A stretch of DNA of 64,000 nt, from the NCBI GenBank assembly GCA_015066515.1, contig SVOH01000007.1, positions 1-64,000 of the forward strand, in the 5' to 3' direction. Each line of letters starts with the position of its first letter. Position 1 is the stretch's first letter. Under the pieces are notes generated by a model. That model had not been told where the DNA came from. It saw only the letters and a list, made by a program, of their open reading frames with translations, and did not search any database. Shown one piece after another: positions 42,298 through 49,879 of this stretch. A program made the translations under genes and the position numbers. Origin of the DNA: Oscillospiraceae bacterium (GTDB lineage Bacteria > Bacillota > Clostridia > Oscillospirales > Acutalibacteraceae).

Positions 42298-42325
42298 TTA
42301 CGATAATATAAAGGAGAAAAGTGAT

Positions 42326-42445
42326 ATGTTCCAGAAATCAAAAATTGAAATATATGAATTAGACCTTACAGATATTATCGTTACAAGCGACCCTAATGCT
42401 AACTTTGGCGATGAAGACGATGATATCGTAATCTGGCCTAGATAA
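42326..42445 (+). CDS. 39-residue acidic peptide downstream of the secreted protein
   Basis: A short open frame, MFQKSKIEIYELDLTD..., with an AAGGAG ribosome site at good spacing, 28 nt after the large gene's stop codon. It is immediately followed by a strong terminator, so it closes the transcript. It has no signal peptide or membrane helix, contains DIIVTSDPNANFG and ends in DEDDDIVIWPR. The longer frame in the ORF track (from 42164) overlaps the large gene and is not credible. Function unknown: a small regulator, chaperone-like partner or precursor peptide are all possible. Confidence 0.7.
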   Translation: MFQKSKIEIYELDLTDIIVTSDPNANFGDEDDDIVIWPR

Positions 42446-42457
42446 AAGATAAAAATA

Positions 42458-42496
42458 ACGGCTGATTTGATTGTTCAAATCAGCCGTGTTTTTTAT
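42458..42496 (+). terminator. Terminator after the 39-residue peptide gene
   Basis: ACGGCTGATTTG/CAAATCAGCCGT 12-bp stem followed by GTTTTTTATTTT. Confidence 0.92.
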
Positions 42497-42510
42497 TTTA
42501 TGTATAAAAG

Positions 42511-42542
42511 AAAAGCACTTGAGTGTTACCTCAAGTGCTTTT
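42511..42542 (-). terminator. Terminator of rhaB
   Basis: AAAAGCACTTGA/TCAAGTGCTTTT 12-bp stem just after the rhaB stop codon on the minus strand, followed there by TTTTCTTTTAT. Confidence 0.85.
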
Positions 42543-42552
42543 GTTATTATCA

Positions 42553-44019
42553 TTAAAGTCCTGTTGCTTTTAGATAGTCGGCATAGGCCTTTTCCCAAAG
42601 TGCATTTTCATTCGGTGTGTAGGTCTTGATTTCGGTAGAGTTTGAAACAACCTTACGTAGCTCGGTAAAGTCTTTAATCTCGCCCAAAGCATTAAATGCA
42701 ACGCCAATGTTACCCATAACTGTCGCTTCGGTAGGACCAGCCAAAACAGGCACGTTACAAGCGTCACTTGTCATCTGGCAAAGGAGTCGGTCTTTAATAC
42801 CGCCGCCTAAAATATTGATGCTGTGATACTTCTTTTCGCCCATATTATTTAGTGCGTTAAAGGTGTATTTGTATTTCATAGCAAGGCTTTGGTAGATACA
42901 GCGCATAACCTCGCCGCGAGTTTGTGGAACGTATTGACCAGTTTTTTCGCAGTACTCTTTTACTCTGAGTGGCAGATTGCCTGCAGGCTCAAACGCAGGG
43001 TCGTCTACGTTGATAAAGCACTTAAATGGCTCGGCGGCAAGGGCCTCTTTTTCAAGCACGTCAAAGCCAACCTCTTCGCCTTCACGACGGAACTGACGGC
43101 GTGATTCTTGTATAAGCCAAAGACCCATAATGTTTTTAAGGAAACGGGTGGTGTCCTCAAAACCACCTTCGTTTGTAAAGTCAGCCTTGGCAGCTTCGGC
43201 AGTAAGGATAGGAGTTTTGCTTTCAATACCAAAAAGACTCCAAGTGCCGCAAGAAATATAAACAAAGTCATCACGCTCGCTGGGTGTTGCAGCTACGGCA
43301 GATGCAGTGTCGTGCGATGCAACTGCAATTACGGGAACCTTGGCACAACCAAGTTCTTCGCAAATTTCGTCAGAAAGATAACCGTAAACGCTACCAGGTT
43401 TTGTAATAGGAGCAAAAATTTTCTTTGGTAGGCCTAACTGCTCAATAAGCTCAAAATCCCAGTCTTTTGTATAAGGGTTAAGCAGATTAGAGGTAGAGGC
43501 GATGGTAGCTTCTTCCTTCATTTCGCCTGTAAGCATATAGCCGAAAAGGTCAGGCATCATAAGCATTTTTTCTGCGCGATCTAATACATCTGGCTCGTTA
43601 AATTTGAAGTACATTAACTGATAAATTGTGTTAAAATGAATAAACTGCAAACCGGCCTTGCTGTAAAGGTCATCTTTAGAGATAATTTCAAAAACCTTTT
43701 CAGGTATTTTGTGGGTGCGGCTATCACGGTAGTGATATGGGTTTGCAAGCATACGACCGTTTTTATCAAGTAGGCCAAAGTCAACACCCCAAGTATCTAT
43801 ACTGATAGCATCAAAACCGCCTTCATTAACAGCCTTGGTAATGCCCGACTTAATTTCAAAGAAAAGACGAAGCACATCCCAATACATACTGCCTCTGACA
43901 ACCACAGGGTCATTAGCAAAGCGGTGAATTTCTTTCATTACTATTTTTCCGTCTTCAAGAGTAGAAAGCATTGCGCGACCGCTTGAAGCGCCAAAGTCAA
44001 AAGCGAGAACTTTTTTCAT
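42553..44019 (-). CDS. rhaB: Rhamnulokinase
   Basis: A FGGY-family kinase phosphorylating L-rhamnulose after RhaA isomerisation. N-terminal phosphate motif AFDFGASSGRAML, then DAISIDTWGVDFGLLD, ASHDTASAVAATP, YISCGTWSLFG and the C-terminal NILGGGIKDRLLCQMTSDA. 488 residues, normal. GGAGGG precedes the ATG. It stands alone here: no rhaA, rhaD or regulator is adjacent, so rhamnose catabolism genes must be scattered. Confidence 0.95.
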   Translation of the reverse strand: MKKVLAFDFGASSGRAMLSTLEDGKIVMKEIHRFANDPVVVRGSMYWDVLRLFFEIKSGITKAVNEGGFDAISIDTWGVDFGLLDKNGRMLANPYHYRDSRTHKIPEKVFEIISKDDLYSKAGLQFIHFNTIYQLMYFKFNEPDVLDRAEKMLMMPDLFGYMLTGEMKEEATIASTSNLLNPYTKDWDFELIEQLGLPKKIFAPITKPGSVYGYLSDEICEELGCAKVPVIAVASHDTASAVAATPSERDDFVYISCGTWSLFGIESKTPILTAEAAKADFTNEGGFEDTTRFLKNIMGLWLIQESRRQFRREGEEVGFDVLEKEALAAEPFKCFINVDDPAFEPAGNLPLRVKEYCEKTGQYVPQTRGEVMRCIYQSLAMKYKYTFNALNNMGEKKYHSINILGGGIKDRLLCQMTSDACNVPVLAGPTEATVMGNIGVAFNALGEIKDFTELRKVVSNSTEIKTYTPNENALWEKAYADYLKATGL

Positions 44020-44051
44020 AAAGAACCCTCCAATAAAATATTTACTTTATA

Positions 44052-44080
44052 AATATATCAAATAATTTTGAGTTTGTCTA
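44052..44080 (-). promoter_or_regulatory. Promoter of rhaB
   Basis: On the minus strand TAGACA, 17 bp, TATATT, about 30 nt before the start codon. Confidence 0.6.
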
Positions 44081-44088
44081 CATCTTAC

Positions 44089-44117
44089 TTGTAAAAATTT
44101 GTATTTAGCAGTATAAT
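44089..44117 (+). promoter_or_regulatory. Promoter of the FkbM-like gene, predicting a leaderless mRNA
   Basis: TTGTAA, 17 bp, TATAAT; only six bases lie between the -10 and the ATG, so the transcript should start at or next to the A of ATG. Confidence 0.7.
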
Positions 44118-44123
44118 TGGATT

Positions 44124-45155
44124 ATGGATTTATGGAATTATTTAAAACAAACTAAAAAACCCATTGTGCTTTACGGTATGGGTAACGGCGCCGATAAGAT
44201 TATATCGGTGCTTAATAGGTATGGTATAAAGGTATCAGGTGTGTTTGCATCTGACGGTTTTGTGCGCGAAAAATATTTTCACGGCTTTAAGGTAACCGAC
44301 TACAAAACCGCAAAGGAAGCCTTTGGCGATATGGTGGTGCTTGTATGCTTTGGCAGCGGCTTGCCTGATGTAATTACTAATATTAAAAAAATTGCTGCCG
44401 AACAAGAATTGTATGCACCGGACGTGCCTGTTTATGGTGACATTTTATTTAACGAGCAATATGCGCGTGATAACAAAGAGCAGTTAGAGAGTGTGTATAA
44501 TCGACTTGCCGACGAAACATCTAAACGTGTTTTTGAAAATGCAGTTATGTATAAGCTGACAGGTAAAACAGATTATCTTTTTGACTGTGAAACATTGCCG
44601 CAAGAGATTTATGAAAATATATTGTATTTAAGTGAAGATGAAGTGTATTTTGATTTAGGTGCTTATCGTGGTGATACCGTAGAGGAGTTTTTGTCGGTTG
44701 TAAGCTGTTATAAAAAAATAATTGCTGTTGAGCCCGATTTTAAAACCTATAATAAATTGTGTGTAGCAACAGAAAAAGTTAGAGATATTACTAACATAAA
44801 CGCATGTGTTAGTGACGTAGACGGTGAGATAGAATTTGAAATGAATGGTTCTCGCGGCTCTACAATAGGAAAAGGTAAGGACATTATAGATTCGGTTACT
44901 GTTGACTCGCTTTCAAAAATAGCGGTCCCTTCTTATATTAAAATGGATATTGAAGGTGCAGAGGTAGCCGCTATAAAGGGCGGTGCTCATACAATAACAA
45001 ATTACAAACCTAAAATGCAAATTGCCTCTTATCATAGAAGTGAAGACTTATTTTTGATACCAAAAGAAGTATTAAAAATTTGTCCTGATTATAAAATTTA
45101 TTTACGCCATTTTCCATCACTTCCGTGTTGGGATATGTCATATTATTTTGTATAA
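44124..45155 (+). CDS. FkbM-family methyltransferase with N-terminal Rossmann-like domain
   Basis: Residues 1-110 (PIVLYGMGNGADKIISVLNRYGIKVSGVFASD) look like a nucleotide- or sugar-nucleotide-binding Rossmann module. Residues about 165-335 are an FkbM-type SAM methyltransferase domain (VYFDLGAYRGDTVEEFL, IIAVEPDFKTYNKL, IKMDIEGAEVAAIKGG). Members often O-methylate sugars of glycans or natural products; the substrate here is unknown. 343 residues. No ribosome site is present upstream of the ATG and the promoter abuts it. The gene is monocistronic with its own terminator. Confidence 0.85.
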   Translation: MDLWNYLKQTKKPIVLYGMGNGADKIISVLNRYGIKVSGVFASDGFVREKYFHGFKVTDYKTAKEAFGDMVVLVCFGSGLPDVITNIKKIAAEQELYAPDVPVYGDILFNEQYARDNKEQLESVYNRLADETSKRVFENAVMYKLTGKTDYLFDCETLPQEIYENILYLSEDEVYFDLGAYRGDTVEEFLSVVSCYKKIIAVEPDFKTYNKLCVATEKVRDITNINACVSDVDGEIEFEMNGSRGSTIGKGKDIIDSVTVDSLSKIAVPSYIKMDIEGAEVAAIKGGAHTITNYKPKMQIASYHRSEDLFLIPKEVLKICPDYKIYLRHFPSLPCWDMSYYFV

Positions 45156-45160
45156 TGTAA

Positions 45161-45208
45161 AAAAATGCCGTTTTATTGTGATTTTGCACAATATGAGCGG
45201 CATTTTTG
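45161..45208 (+). terminator. Terminator of the FkbM-like gene
   Basis: AAAAATGCCG/CGGCATTTTT with inner ATTGTG/CACAAT stem, followed by T-rich sequence. Confidence 0.85.
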
Positions 45209-45209
45209 C

Positions 45210-45238
45210 TTGACACAGTATAAATATAGTGGTAAAAT
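45210..45238 (+). promoter_or_regulatory. Promoter of rny
   Basis: TTGACA, 17 bp, TAAAAT; the predicted leader is about 147 nt. Confidence 0.75.
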
Positions 45239-45244
45239 TATGAA

Positions 45245-45391
45245 AGATAAGTTTAGATTGTATTGGTGGAAGTTTTGGCGAAATTCCACAGGTACCCCTA
45301 ATATTTATTGAACCGGGGGAAACAGCGGTCCCCGACAGAGTTTTATTTTCACATCTGTAAAACCGCTTTATTATATAAAGGAGGGATTTAA
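45245..45391 (+). promoter_or_regulatory. Structured 5' leader of rny
   Basis: Several possible stems are visible: GTGGAA/TTCCAC, GGGG/CCCC in GGGGGAAACAGCGGTCCCC, ACAGA/TCTGT, and GCGGT/ACCGC enclosing the last. It ends in AAAGGAGGG before the GTG start. Not recognised as a known riboswitch or ribosomal-protein leader. Confidence 0.5.
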
Positions 45392-46945
45392 GTGCCCGAT
45401 ATTACCACATTGTTAATATCCGGTGGTGTTGCGCTGGTTGTTGGTGTTATTGGTTTTTTTGTGGGCTCGGCCGTTCGTAAGCATTCTGCAGAAAAGACCA
45501 TCGGCTCTGCCGAAACCGAAGCAAAACGCATACTTAATGATGCAATGAAAACCGCCGAAACACGCAAAAAAGAAACATTGCTCGAAGCAAAAGAGGAAAT
45601 TCATCAGCTTCGTCAAGATACCGAAAAGGACCTTCGCGAAAGAAGAGCCGAGGTACAACGACAAGAGCATCGTCTTCAGCAAAAGGAAGAAACCCTTGAC
45701 CGCAAGATAGACAATCTTGAAGCAAAGGAAGAAAAATTACAAGAAAAAGCGAAACAAATCGACGAAAAAATTGAGGAGTGTGAACAACTCAAACGTAGTC
45801 AACTTGAAATGCTTGAAAAAATTTCAGGTCTTTCAAAGGAGCAGGCAAAAGCAAATCTTTTACAAATGTTAGAGGGTGAGCTTTCTCACGAAAAAGCTGT
45901 TAAAATTATGGAATTTGAACAGCAGACACGCGAAGAATCAGACAAACTTGCACGCGAGGTTATTGCACACGCAATTCAGCGCTGTGCGGCTGATCATTCA
46001 TCTGAAATTACTATATCGGTAGTACCGCTTCCAAACGATGAAATGAAGGGTCGTATCATTGGTCGTGAGGGTAGAAATATCCGTGCTATCGAAAACGCAA
46101 CAGGTGTTGACCTTATAATTGACGATACACCAGAGGCAATTACTGTATCAAGTTTTGAACCTATTCGCCGTGAAATTGCCCGTGTAACACTTGAAAAGTT
46201 AATAGTTGACGGTAGAATACATCCAGCAAGAATTGAAGAAACTGTTGCTAAGGCTACTGCCGAGGTTGAGGCTATAATCAAGCAGCAGGGCGAACGTGCA
46301 ATGGTGGAAAGTGGTGTTCACAATCTACATCCTGAGCTTGTTAAACTTCTTGGCCGTTTACATTTCCGTACAAGCTATGGTCAGAATGTTCTTAACCATT
46401 CACTAGAGGTTTGTTATCTTTCAGGACTTATTGCCGCAGAGCTTGGTGTTGATGTAACGCTTGCTAAACGTGCAGGTCTTTTACACGATATTGGTAAGGC
46501 AATTGACCACGAGCAAGAGGGTTCACATATTCAGCTTGGTGTAGAAGCCGCTAAAAAGTATCGCGAAACTGAAACTGTTGTTCATGCTATTCACGCTCAC
46601 CACGGTGATGTTGAGGCAAAAACCGTTATCGCTTGCATAGTTCAGGCGGCAGACGCAATTAGTGCCGCTCGTCCTGGTGCTAGACGTGAAAACATTGAAA
46701 GTTATATTAAGCGTCTTGAAAAGTTGGAGGAAATCGCCAAATCCTTTAACGGTGTTGAAGATTCTTATGCTATACAGGCAGGTCGCGAAATACGTATACT
46801 TGTTAAGCCAGAGACTGTAAATGATGACCAGATGGTTATTATGGCTCACGATATTGCTCAAAAAATTGAAAATGAGCTTGAGTATCCCGGTCAGGTTAAG
46901 GTTAACATTATCCGTGAAAGCAGAGCAATAGATTACGCAAAATAA
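45392..46945 (+). CDS. rny: Ribonuclease Y
   Basis: A membrane-bound endoribonuclease that starts bulk mRNA decay in Firmicutes. N-terminal membrane helix (about residues 5-25), long coiled coil (about 30-160, rich in Glu, Lys and Gln), KH domain ([30 protein letters not shown]), then the HD hydrolase domain with [12 protein letters not shown] and HAHHGD. 517 residues, full length. The start is GTG after AAAGGAGGG. The structured leader may allow post-transcriptional control. It shares a terminator with the convergent glycosylase gene. Confidence 0.98.
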   Translation: MPDITTLLISGGVALVVGVIGFFVGSAVRKHSAEKTIGSAETEAKRILNDAMKTAETRKKETLLEAKEEIHQLRQDTEKDLRERRAEVQRQEHRLQQKEETLDRKIDNLEAKEEKLQEKAKQIDEKIEECEQLKRSQLEMLEKISGLSKEQAKANLLQMLEGELSHEKAVKIMEFEQQTREESDKLAREVIAHAIQRCAADHSSEITISVVPLPNDEMKGRIIGREGRNIRAIENATGVDLIIDDTPEAITVSSFEPIRREIARVTLEKLIVDGRIHPARIEETVAKATAEVEAIIKQQGERAMVESGVHNLHPELVKLLGRLHFRTSYGQNVLNHSLEVCYLSGLIAAELGVDVTLAKRAGLLHDIGKAIDHEQEGSHIQLGVEAAKKYRETETVVHAIHAHHGDVEAKTVIACIVQAADAISAARPGARRENIESYIKRLEKLEEIAKSFNGVEDSYAIQAGREIRILVKPETVNDDQMVIMAHDIAQKIENELEYPGQVKVNIIRESRAIDYAK

Positions 46946-46985
46946 AAAATTACTCGGTGTCCGAACAGGGCACCGAGTTTTTGGT
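46944..46985. terminator. Bidirectional terminator between rny and the glycosylase gene
   Basis: ACTCGGTG/CACCGAGT with inner CC/GG, flanked by AAAAAA and TTTTTGG. Confidence 0.85.
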
Positions 46986-47807
46986 TTACGTGTTATTTCT
47001 TATATAATGGAAAATATATTGCTGTACTATTCCACCGTAGTCTTTTACGCAATCGGGAATTTTTCCGTCAAATAATTGGTCGAGCGCGCGGTTTATCCAA
47101 ACATCGCGGGGGAAGGCGTTTTTGTGGCCGAGTCCATAAAGTAAAACACAATCGGCAACCTTGGGACCAACGCCCTTAATACTCATTATTATTTCGCGTG
47201 CGGTGTCGTAGTCGGTGCTTTTTAATGCCTCTAGGTATATATCGCCGGAAGATACTTTTTGCGCCGCATCAATTATGTATTTAGCCCTAAAGCCCGAGCG
47301 TATAACCGATAGATCTTCGACTGTAAGCTTTGAAATAACATCGACCGAAGGAAAAGTATATCCACCCTTTATTTTAGTGCCAAAGTTCTCACAAAGTCGT
47401 TCTATAATGCCTTTAATTCTCGGAATATTATTGTTTTGTGAAATAATAAATGAGCAAAGTGCCTCCCACGGTTCTTGATTAAGCAGGCGAATACCGCTAC
47501 AAAAGTCGGCCGCCTTTGCAACCGTTTCATTGCTACTAACCTCTGCTATTATGCTTGAATAATCGCGGTTTAAGTCAAAATAATTATACCATATATTTTC
47601 AAAATCCTGCTTATTTGAATTGGTAATTACTATATTGCCATTTTCGTTTGATAGTTCAATGTACTTGCCAAATGCTATTCCACACCAAACACCGTTATCA
47701 TCTTGCGTCCAACGAAAAGCCTGACCACAATCTAGCGTTTGTGCAAGGTCGAAGCAACTGGTGTTTTTTATATAGATTTTATCTTTTTCAAAAATTATAT
47801 CGTTCAT
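46986..47807 (-). CDS. ogg: OGG1-type 8-oxoguanine DNA glycosylase/AP lyase
   Basis: Removes oxidised guanine opposite C and nicks the abasic site. The N-terminal OGG_N domain shows FDLAQTLDCGQAFRW; the helix-hairpin-helix is IMSIKGVGPKVADCVLLYGL. The catalytic Lys216 (GPKVADC) and Asp235 (FPRDVWI) correspond to Lys249 and Asp268 of human OGG1. 273 residues. A eukaryote-like OGG1 rather than MutM is frequent in clostridia. GAGGTG precedes the ATG; the gene is single and divergent from the DUF6062 gene. Confidence 0.9.
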   Translation of the reverse strand: MNDIIFEKDKIYIKNTSCFDLAQTLDCGQAFRWTQDDNGVWCGIAFGKYIELSNENGNIVITNSNKQDFENIWYNYFDLNRDYSSIIAEVSSNETVAKAADFCSGIRLLNQEPWEALCSFIISQNNNIPRIKGIIERLCENFGTKIKGGYTFPSVDVISKLTVEDLSVIRSGFRAKYIIDAAQKVSSGDIYLEALKSTDYDTAREIIMSIKGVGPKVADCVLLYGLGHKNAFPRDVWINRALDQLFDGKIPDCVKDYGGIVQQYIFHYIRNNT

Positions 47808-47883
47808 ACAGCACCTCTATTTACAATTATATATATTTTGTGTTATAATGTAAAGCAGTAAAAGGAAAAAAGGAAGGGATTTT

Positions 47884-48564
47884 ATGCGCGACGATATTTG
47901 TACCATACCTGTCTCTGAGGTTTTTGAGGTGAGTGATGGTTGTCCACTGTGTCGTATGAAGCACACGGTTGAGGAGCATCTTATAACATATATTTTAGGT
48001 GATGCTATGATGGAGCCTGATGTAAGAATCGAAACCAATAGGGTCGGCTTTTGTAGTGAGCATTTTGATAAAATGATGGCAAGCCGCGGTAGACTGCAAC
48101 TTGCACTTATGCTTGAAACACATATCAAAGAAATAAGTGAGCAGATTTTTGCAAAAAAGATGTTTAACAGCGCCGACAAAAAGGCCGATAATGTTAAGAA
48201 AGTGATCGATAGTTGTTTTATATGTGAAAAGGTAAACTGGGGTATGGAGCGTATGATAGACACGATTTATCGTTGCTATGAAAAAGAACGTGATTTTAGG
48301 GAGCTTTTTAATAATCAGCCGCAGTTTTGTATGCATCATTTTGAACAGTTGATCTCATCTGCTGACAAAAAGAAAATGCCTAAATATTTAAGTGAGTTCA
48401 AGGAAAACTTAACAAGAATTACTGCCGATTATGTAAAATCTTTGGGAAATGATTTGAATAAATATTGCTCTATGTATGATTATAGAAATGCGGGAAAAGG
48501 CGATTGGGGAAATTCGGCTGATTCTGTCGAACGAGCTGTAAGCTATCTTACAGGAAAAATATAA
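47884..48564 (+). CDS. DUF6062-like cysteine-motif protein
   Basis: Function unknown. Two pairs of Cys motifs alternate with C-x-x-H-x-type motifs: CPLCRMKH (about 20-27), GFCSEHF (58-64), CFICEKV (114-120) and QFCMHHFEQL (148-157). This symmetrical CxxC...CxxHF pattern suggests two bound metal ions in a duplicated helical fold. No signal peptide; 226 residues. AAAAGGAAGGG precedes the ATG. Homologues are frequent but uncharacterised in Clostridia. No partner is obvious; genes on both sides are on separate transcripts. Confidence 0.7.
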   Translation: MRDDICTIPVSEVFEVSDGCPLCRMKHTVEEHLITYILGDAMMEPDVRIETNRVGFCSEHFDKMMASRGRLQLALMLETHIKEISEQIFAKKMFNSADKKADNVKKVIDSCFICEKVNWGMERMIDTIYRCYEKERDFRELFNNQPQFCMHHFEQLISSADKKKMPKYLSEFKENLTRITADYVKSLGNDLNKYCSMYDYRNAGKGDWGNSADSVERAVSYLTGKI

Positions 48565-48603
48565 TTTACATAATGCAACAAAATAATCCATAAAAGTAAC
48601 CAA

Positions 48604-48665
48604 TGTGGATATTGGTTTTGCACTGTTTAAGCCGTTTTTTCAACTTTTCCACCAAGTTATCCACA
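48604..48665. promoter_or_regulatory. Cluster of DnaA boxes in an intergenic region
   Basis: A perfect TTATCCACA at 48657-48665, a one-mismatch box in reverse orientation TGTGGATAT at 48604-48612, and a weaker TTTTCCACC at about 48645-48653. An AT-rich stretch follows to 48730. Possible DnaA titration site or DnaA-regulated promoter. Confidence 0.65.
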
Positions 48666-48741
48666 ATTTTATGTTAACCTGAATATAACCTTAATTTTTT
48701 GTTAAAAATATTTTTAGCAAATTTTACGAGGTGAAAGTAGC

Positions 48742-49020
48742 ATGGTTAAAGGTGTTAATAAAACTGTAATAGAGGTTAATGATACGGGCAGTAAAGTGTT
48801 TGATAGAATAGTGTTTTACGTAAGTCCAACGTGTGGGGGACTGAGTTCTAAAAGTCTTAATCGAGCCATAAAGAACTTTACTTTTCAGATAGATGAAAGG
48901 GCAGGCAGAGGGTATACAAGTCTAAGGCAGCGACATTTAACGCGTCGTAGAATAACGATAGCATCAATTGCTAGTGCAATAGTAGCGACAGCAATTATAG
49001 CAATAGTGCTTATTTTATGA
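48742..49020 (+). CDS. Small tail-anchored membrane protein of unknown function
   Basis: 92 residues. The cytoplasmic part contains VFYVSPTCGGLSSKSLNRAIKNFTFQID, with an isolated Cys, and a strongly basic stretch LRQRHLTRRR immediately before a single C-terminal helix (about 71-92, ASIASAIVATAIIAIVLIL). The positive-inside rule puts the N-terminus in the cytosol. GAGGTG precedes the ATG and a strong terminator follows, so it is a genuine gene. It directly follows the DnaA-box cluster. Confidence 0.75.
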   Translation: MVKGVNKTVIEVNDTGSKVFDRIVFYVSPTCGGLSSKSLNRAIKNFTFQIDERAGRGYTSLRQRHLTRRRITIASIASAIVATAIIAIVLIL

Positions 49021-49030
49021 ATATACTGTA

Positions 49031-49060
49031 AAAAAAGCAGGAAGCCGTCAGTTGCTTCTT
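49031..49060 (+). terminator. Terminator of the tail-anchored protein gene
   Basis: AAAAAAGCAGGAAGC/GCTTCTTGCTTTTTTT stem with a short loop. Confidence 0.9.
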
Positions 49061-49125
49061 GCTTTTTTTGTGAGTTTGAGGTAATATATTATATGTAATA
49101 TTTTGTCAGTTAAGAGGAAAATCTA

Positions 49126-49878
49126 ATGAACATATTTAAAAATGGTTTTAAACTTTGCGGTAGTCTTATAATTGCGTCGGTAATAAGTATATTTTTATGC
49201 ATTTCTATGAATGTTATAATTTCGGCAATGTTTACTTCAGAAATAGGATACCAAGCATTTGTTTATGAAACGGAAGAATCAACCGATCCAATAGCAAAAT
49301 ATGAGTATTTTTATACCGATAAGGATGGCGATGGTAAAGATGACGGTACCGATGTTAAGATGCAGGAATATGAGGATAAGGATTACATTGTAACTACTGT
49401 AAAGTTACGCTCAACACTTACAGGTACCAGTAAGGCCGTTTTTTTAATATCTACACAAATTTTAAGTATGATAATGGTTATAGCTTTTGCAAGTAATTCG
49501 CCATATAAACAAGGCTTTAAGGATTCAAATATGGTTAAGATTGGTCGCGCAAAGAGCGATTTGCTTAAAGGACTTAAAATTGGACTTATAGGCAATATAC
49601 CGTTTTTTGCAATTACAATACTTATGATTGTTTTGGCGGTAGGTATAGCGCCTGGATTTAGAACAGTGTGGTATGCATTTTTAAGTGGACATTTTTATTC
49701 GCTTATAATGTGGATTACAGGAGGAGTTCTTACTGTTGGTGAAATTAGCACAATGCAATACGTGTGCCTTGTACTTGTGCAATTTATTGTTCCTGTAATT
49801 TCTTGTGTGGCATATATTTTAGGTTTTAAGGAAATTAACCTTGCTGAAAAGCTGGTTTATAAAAAAGAGGTAAAGTAA
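49126..49878 (+). CDS. Polytopic membrane protein with an extracytoplasmic Ca-binding-like loop
   Basis: Not recognised. About five hydrophobic segments (residues about 10-35, 103-122, 148-172, 185-205 and 215-235). Between the first two lies a soluble loop of about 65 residues containing DKDGDGKDDGTD, the acidic DxDxDG pattern of EF-hand-like or thrombospondin-type calcium sites. The stop codon lies one base before the next gene's ATG, so it is co-transcribed with the YesL-like gene. AGAGGAAAA precedes the ATG. Confidence 0.7.
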   Translation: MNIFKNGFKLCGSLIIASVISIFLCISMNVIISAMFTSEIGYQAFVYETEESTDPIAKYEYFYTDKDGDGKDDGTDVKMQEYEDKDYIVTTVKLRSTLTGTSKAVFLISTQILSMIMVIAFASNSPYKQGFKDSNMVKIGRAKSDLLKGLKIGLIGNIPFFAITILMIVLAVGIAPGFRTVWYAFLSGHFYSLIMWITGGVLTVGEISTMQYVCLVLVQFIVPVISCVAYILGFKEINLAEKLVYKKEVK

Positions 49879-49879
49879 T

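Noticed and set aside
42164-42325. Upstream extension of the 39-residue peptide frame in the ORF track
   Set aside because: It lies within the end of the large secreted-protein gene in another frame; the strong ribosome site is at the internal ATG at 42326.
45240-45311. A 23-codon frame (MKDKFRLYWWKFW...) just after the rny -10 element
   Set aside because: Its ATG lies one base after the -10, upstream of the predicted transcription start, and it has no ribosome site.
48590-48741. Chromosomal origin oriC at the DnaA boxes
   Set aside because: Only two good boxes and none of the usual origin neighbours (dnaA, dnaN, rpmH, rnpA) are present.
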